The notes under the pieces were generated by a model. The model was not told the DNA's origin. It did no database searches and was given only the letters and a program-made list of their open reading frames with translations. Source: Lasiosphaeria ovina (lineage: Eukaryota; Ascomycota; Sordariomycetes; Sordariales; Lasiosphaeriaceae). From it: a stretch of DNA of 64,000 nt. Positions 58,838 to 64,000 of this stretch are shown piece after piece. How positions within the stretch are numbered: position 1 is the first letter of the stretch; every line of letters begins with the position of its first letter. Made by a program: the position numbers and the translations under genes. The DNA is taken from assembly GCA_033439765.1 (NCBI GenBank), contig JAULSN010000002.1, positions 5,766,001-5,830,000 of the forward strand, read 5' to 3'.

Positions 58838-59657
58838 AGGTGCTCGCGATATTGAGGTTGAGGCTCGTGACGTCGAGATCGAGGCCAGGCACCACAAGGG
58901 CCAGAAGCCCAAGGCCAATAATAACAACAAGGGAGCCCGCGATGTTGACATTGAAGCCAGACACCACAAAGGCCAGAAGCCTAAGGGCAACAACAACAAC
59001 AACAACAACAACAAAGGTGCTCGCGATATTGAGGTTGAGGCTCGTGACGTCGAGATCGAGGCCAGGCACCACAAGGGCCAGAAGCCCAAGGCCAACAACA
59101 ACAACAACAACAACAACAAGGGAGCTCGTGATGTCTCCGATGATGAGCATCACTTTGATGATGTCGAGGAGCGTGACGTTAGCGATGTTGAGGCTCGCGA
59201 TGTCGAGATCGAGGCCAGGCACCACAAGGGCCAGAAGCCTAAGGGCAACAACAACAATAACAACAAGGGAGCTCGTGACGTTGAGATTGAGGCCAGACAC
59301 CACAAGGGCCAGAAGCCCAAGGCCAACAATAACAACAACAACAAGGGAGCTCGCGATGTCTCCGATGACGAGCACCACTTCGATGATGTTGAGGAGCGTG
59401 ATGTCAGTGATGTTGAGGAGCGTGACGCCAGTGACGTTGAGGCTCGCGATGTCGAGATCGAGGCCCGGCACCACAAGGGCCAGAAGCCCAAGGCCAACAA
59501 CAATAACAACAACAAAGGAGCTCGCGATGTCTCCGATGACGAGCACCACTTCGATGATATCGAGGAGCGTGATGTCAGTGACGTCGAGGCTCGTGACGTG
59601 GAGCTTGAGGCTAGACACCACAAGGGCCAGAAGCCTAAGAAGGGCAATGGCAACTAA
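58487..59657 (+). CDS. secreted tandem-repeat protein, candidate peptide precursor
   Basis: Exons 58487-58576 and 58635-59657, giving 370 aa. The first about 50 residues are a hydrophobic secretory leader (FLVGVIAASSAVAF ... LAILGPAVAVALP). The rest is nine copies of EARHHKGQKPK, each followed by G or A and 3-10 Asn then KGARD; the last copy ends KKGNGN. Spacers are acidic: DVEIEA, DIEVEARDVEI, and in three places DVSDDEHHFDDVEERDVSDVE or a close variant. The EAR/GAR residues before HH or D offer monobasic sites, but there is no KR Kex2 site. The His pairs could bind metal. This frame is preferred because it has the leader, a Kozak-like ATG, a TATA box and a 58-base GT-AG intron. The repeats leave other frames open too. 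Function unknown: peptide precursor, effector or wall protein are all possible. Confidence 0.75.
58707..59654 (+). repeat. coding tandem repeats with (AAC)n tracts
   Basis: Nine copies of a unit starting GAGGCC/TAGRCA and encoding EARHHKGQKPK, with spacing that varies between copies. Each copy except the last is followed by an AAC/AAT trinucleotide run encoding 3-10 Asn. Copies group into a short type (spacer DVEI) and a long type with a DDEHHFDD spacer, indicating amplification of higher-order units. Confidence 0.95.
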
Positions 59658-61467
59658 GCGTTGCAGTACTATATATAGTTAGGGGCAGCCTATCGGCTTG
59701 CTTCCTGTTCTTCTTTGTACTCCTTGTTGCTGCGTTGTAAAACTAGGTAGTTTACTGATCCCGCTCGCCTCGTCTCGTCTCGTCTTCGCATGTCTCGCCC
59801 TACACATGCCGGGCCGGTGAAGGGAGCGAGCTGGAGGCTATAGCGATCCGGACTGAGCTTGACTTTCAACTAAGCCAGCGGGCGGGCGGGCGTGTCTTAT
59901 TTTTTATAACTATTTTATCTTTGGCTGGAACGTTTCTCGGGTTCCTCCGGTGTTTAGGCGATGGCTTCCGTTTCTTTCTCTTTTGTTGCCCCATGGAAAA
60001 CTCTGTACTGTACATATACCTCGGGTGCTGAAAAAAATCAGAGTCTTTTTTTCACCTCGCTCGTAACCTGGAGGTAAGTTGGTGCTTGGTGTTGGGTGTC
60101 GTCGGTCGTTGGTCGTTGTTCCGTGTCATCATCTGCTTGGCGTTTCCTTGGTTTGTGTGGGGATCGACGTCCGGGGGGCTGGTCCTCGGGGGAGGGGGGT
60201 GTTCTATGTATTCGTAACTTGGCTTATTTGACTACCTACACGTGTACTTCGGATATCCAGCCATGTTTTAGGTTTTCTTGACGACGCAGTGATTATTATC
60301 GGCATGATTATCGGCTGGGGTGGGATTAGGAACGGCGTACGGCGCACACCATTACACAGTAAATAGTTTACCGCAGAAATACCTTCCATATAAGCCTCGT
60401 CTCATACCCTTAAAGTCGATCGCAAAAGAAGTCACAGACAGGGAGTCTTACAGGGTTTTGTAAGTAGTGCATAAACTATTTACCGTGGAATGGTGTCAGT
60501 CCACCGTTTTTACGGCTTGGCGCCCATGAACCCTTTTTCGTGGCACGATGCTTCTTAAATAGCCACACAATTCCCATATATAGTAGGACTAGTACTAGTA
60601 GTAAACCACATGCGCACGAGGCACGCAGGGACGCCACGTGTATTACGAAGGTAGAGGAGGGTTCGGCGGAGACAACCAATTTAGCTTGTCCTTTAATGCC
60701 AAAATGTCTAAGTTTTGACCTTGACAAATTGTGGATTCTATAATTCTTTACAGACAACTAGTTGCCCGCAGCACATGCAAGGCGAGGAGGTATCAAAAGA
60801 AGTGGTCTAGACAATGCACGGAAAACCGAGCACGCAAAGTGAGACGCCTCTCGCGGTGAGAGATTCGTGAGTCACCCACCCGCAACTGACGGGTGGGCTT
60901 TTATGATGTGTCGAGAGAATGGAAGAAACCTGGTTACGCCAAGAGTACGGGAAAATGGTCCCGAGTTGGTGGAGTGGAGGGAGAGGTGATGTTCCAGCCC
61001 CGGGGACGACTCGTCCAAAACATCTTCCCAAGTCGAGCCTGATTGGTACCGTATGTCTGTCTATCTCACCGACCAAACAACCAACTAACCTGTCGCGCTG
61101 AACACACACACCGCATGCATGCAATGAGACGCACGCATATGCGGACAGTACTGGATATGTACAGCGTTGCGGCGGCTTAGGGTCACAAGCTCGTTAATGC
61201 GGTTCCCCGACAGCCTAGGTACGCAAGGGAGGCAAGCGCCGGTGTCAGGTCAGTCTGGCCCGGGTGCCTGCCGATTATTGCTGCTGCGGCTGATGACAAG
61301 CACGGGCTTGGAGGCTGTTTGAACGTAAGGCTGTTGGGGGCCAGGGGGCTGGCGTTTTTAATATTTTCCGTTTTTCGTGCAGTCATCATCAGCCGAACCT
61401 CGGGTGGGGACAAGGCTGTGGCAGGGGAAACAAGGTGAGCAGGGAGTGCGAAAAGGGAACAGGCGCT
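59658..61467. other. gene-poor stretch
   Basis: 1.8 kb with no supportable gene. The left end is the 3' UTR of the repeat-protein gene. A hairpin CCCACCCG-caactga-CGGGTGGG followed by CTTTT lies at 60876-60902. Short frames match no family. Confidence 0.5.
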
Positions 61468-62127
61468 AAAATAAAGGGAGAGTCTACTCGGACTGTACAC
61501 AACATCTACTATACCGTAGGCACACCAAAAAGGTACAGTACATTTAGACATCGCGCCAAGCCACTAGCCCATTAGAAATCGAATTTTCAAAAAGGCAGTT
61601 CAATGGATGGCTCACTTTTTCAGATGGACTACGCAGGCCAGCCGCCTGGGTCCTGCAGTCTACCCGGTAAATAGCTTATAAATGGCTTCATGTCTACTAA
61701 GGTAACGAGCAAAAGTTTTCCCCCCTGCTCGGGTACCGACAAGCCCCCCGGCGCGCCACGATTTGAAAATTACAGCGCGCTTTCAATCGCAATACAGCAC
61801 TAGCAGGGACTTAGCAGGGACCGCACTGGCCAACATATACCGAACAGGGATGGAAAACTTACCCTTAGACCATAGTAGGTTGACAGTAGGGCCTAAGCGA
61901 CTGGCCTGCGAATAGCTTCATTTGTAAGTTGACTGCAAGACCCAGGCGGCTGGTCTGCGAATGGCTTCATTTGTACATTGATCTGAAGTTGGTTGCGCTG
62001 GCTTCATCCTAGGAATTAACCTCTTTTTTTGGTCGGGAAAGGGTTTTCAATGGCTCGGCGCCAGGCGTAATGTACGAACAGTCCAGAAGACGTTACCTAC
62101 TGTCCGAGTAGACTCTCCCAAAATAAA
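61468..62127. mobile_element. non-autonomous foldback MITE with 8-bp target-site duplication
   Basis: The element is 61476-62119 (644 bp). The ends are an 18-bp perfect terminal inverted repeat, GGGAGAGTCTACTCGGAC at 61476-61493 and its complement at 62102-62119. It is flanked on both sides by the identical 8-bp AAAATAAA (61468-61475 and 62120-62127). Inner parts are also inverted copies: the CGCAGGCCAGCCGCCTGGG region near 61635 reappears in reverse near 61940-61955. A direct repeat of about 49 bp (GTTGAC...GCTTCATTTGTA) lies at about 61874-61972. No transposase is encoded. An 8-bp TSD fits hAT or Merlin-type elements; the superfamily is not settled. Confidence 0.9.
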
Positions 62128-64000
62128 TTCGTGTTGGAAACGAAACGCTGCTGGCTGTCCTCGACAGGGCTAGCCGGGCTCCTAAGTAAGGCATGGTATG
62201 TGACTAGACTGCCACTGCTGCACATGCAACTTGTTGACCTCCGGGGTGCATGTAGGCAACCAGGCGGGCAAACAAATATAAAACCGTCTCCGGCCCGCCC
62301 CCAAAACTATGCCCGCCTAGTACCGTGCCTTGCGTGCCTAGGCGGACCAGTTGGAGCCCGGTCGAGAAGCGGCGAGAGGATGGAAAGCACGGGCAGGCGT
62401 GCCAAAACGGGAACTGATCCTGTCAGTTATTACTATAGTAGCTAGTATGTGTACTACCTACTGGTTGGCCCCCCACCACCCACTCGCCCACTCGCCCACC
62501 CCCCTCCCGCCCGCCTCGGGTGCGGTGCGTGGAGAGCCGGGCTACAGAGGCGTCGTCGGGGAACGTCTGAATGGCTGAGGCGACAGGGCGGGATGGTTAG
62601 TGCGATGTGTCCTGCACCTTGATGGGGGTGCTAAGGTTCCGCCGGGTGACGTGACTGGTCTGCCGAGGATGGATACCAGACATGCCGGCCAAGTTTGCCT
62701 TGTAGACAGACAGACAACCTTCACGGACCGGATAATTGATCTGTTTGGACAGACATAGCCGTGCTGAGGTGTTAATAAGCCCGGGCCCGAAACGCGGAAG
62801 TGCATCTTGTCATGTTGCCCTCAATTCCTCCGTATCTCGGTGCCGTCCCTGTGCAGTGCGAGCAGTGCGCCCCTCGAGCCGCACGGTTTCAAGTTCACCT
62901 TTCGGGAGCAACAGACTTCGGAAACCCAACGACAAAGCACAAGCAAGAATGCTAAGATAAGGGATACATACGCCCGATGTGGTCGAGGCTACGAAGCACT
63001 CAGATCAGCACAGGCGTTGCAACAAATCCATTGGTACCTAGTAGGCCGAGCAACCTGTCGGAAATAATTATATACCCGCAACCCAGGCCGTGACTTGTAA
63101 CCACACAACATTGAAGTTGTGTACGAGGGCGCCACCTTTGGACGAAATGATATAAGATAAAGTTAAGGGGAAAGAAGAAAGAAAAAATAGGTGCGGCGAA
63201 GCCAGAAGGACACAAGGTAACCAATCGAAGTATCCGTAGGTGGACTTGGCTATTACGCGGTGGTGGCTAGGGAAGGGGGGCAAAAGAGGCACGGCCTTTC
63301 GGGAAACAAAACATTAAACAGGTGAAATGTGTGGGGTGCATTTATCTGGCGTGGGCCTGCAGCGCGTGAAGCTCGGCACACCCGCGTTCTCCACCACTCT
63401 GATCCCTCCTTTCCAGAACGGAAAGCTCAGACAGCCTAGGCTGCCTGCGCACTGACTCGGGGGCCCGCAGCGGCCTATTCTCCTTCGCTAACCCACTTAG
63501 CTTGCTTCCCTCTAGCGCCGCATTTGACTCTGGACCTGATCCCTGCCACAGTTGAAAGAGCTCCTAAGTGGCTCCTGCCGCAACGCACAAGTACCTTTTT
63601 TTCTCGGTGGGTGATTGTCCTGGGTAGCGGTAGTTTGACTAGCAGCAGATTGCCTTTCCCCAAAGATACAGCCGCCCCCTCCGCTCCTGGCCTTCCCTCT
63701 TCGCTCTTCTTCCTCCCGTCACGACAACAACTCTTTTGACACCGTCACCATTGTTTCGTCCCCTCCCCCCATCCATCCTAAAACATCGACTCGCAGTGCA
63801 GCCCTCATCGAGGGTCTCGCCATCGAGCGCTGTGCATTCAGTACCGGCCGAGACGTGCACATTTTCGCATCATCATTGTTGCGCGCGTGTGTAGCTGACA
63901 GTTTCGGACTGAGGCTGCCCTGCCCTCGTCTTTAAAAATTTCCCACACCCGCGCCCGCGCCCACGCCCAGCCAACCGGCCCACCCACCCGCCAACACGGC
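62128..64000. other. gene-poor right end, likely promoter of an outside gene
   Basis: 1.9 kb without a supportable gene. From about 63640 to 64000 the plus strand is strongly pyrimidine-rich with CCCACCCACCCGCC-type sequence, as in fungal promoters and leaders, which suggests a plus-strand gene starting beyond 64000 (inference). Earlier open frames are short and lack domains. Confidence 0.45.

Noticed and set aside
58620..59621. Minus-strand 333-codon hydrophobic repeat frame
   Set aside because: It is the antisense of the repeat gene; it lacks a plausible promoter or intron context, while the plus frame has a secretory leader, an intron, a TATA box and a good start.
58707..59654. CRISPR-like array
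   Set aside because: Repeats are in-frame coding units with variable trinucleotide linkers; no unique equal-length spacers, and the genome is eukaryotic.
60876..60902. Rho-independent terminator
   Set aside because: Looks like one, but this is a fungal nuclear genome with no bacterial-type operon nearby; kept only as a possible structured RNA.

Overview
This window is nuclear DNA of a filamentous ascomycete (Pezizomycotina, most likely a Sordariomycete). The evidence is short GT-AG introns of about 50-90 bases with CTAAC/CTGAC-type branch sites, gene families confined to fungi (Zn2Cys6 regulators, DUF4246, DUF3328/UstYa, DUF2423, DUF2015), and orthologues of yeast housekeeping genes. All gene models were spliced by hand, and each exon set closes in frame.

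Left part (1-22.5 kb) is accessory and gene-poor. It holds the 5' part of an initiator tRNA-Met, an AMP-dependent acyl-CoA ligase, a dead DUF4246 gene (two in-frame stops, three frameshifts), a secreted heme-thiolate peroxidase of the chloroperoxidase family, a DUF3632-like protein and a Zn2Cys6 regulator. The 4.2 kb after the regulator holds two decayed relics (F-box-like and nucleoside-phosphorylase/NLR-type) between degenerate direct repeats.

Middle part (22.5-53 kb) is a dense housekeeping block. In order: NIPA-type Mg2+ transporter, ferroportin-like transporter, Nop4 ribosome-biogenesis RNA-binding protein (divergent from condensin subunit Cnd3/Ycg1), GPI ethanolamine-phosphate transferase LAS21, a DUF2423 small basic protein, a SIZ/PIAS SUMO ligase, TRAPP subunit Trs33, cytosolic malate dehydrogenase, ribosomal protein eL28, a DUF2015/UPF0357 membrane protein and sterol C5-desaturase ERG3.

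Right part (53-64 kb) is accessory again. A UstYa-like (DUF3328) oxidase gene points away from a gene for a secreted protein built of nine copies of an EARHHKGQKPK unit with Asn-rich linkers; 3.3 kb separates their start codons. A multi-repeat secreted precursor close to a UstYa-type enzyme is the layout of dikaritin (ustiloxin-like) RiPP loci, but these repeats lack Kex2 KR sites and aromatic core residues, so this is a lead and not an identification. Further right lies a clean 644-bp foldback MITE with an 18-bp perfect terminal inverted repeat and an 8-bp target-site duplication. The last few hundred bases look like a promoter or leader for a gene outside the window.
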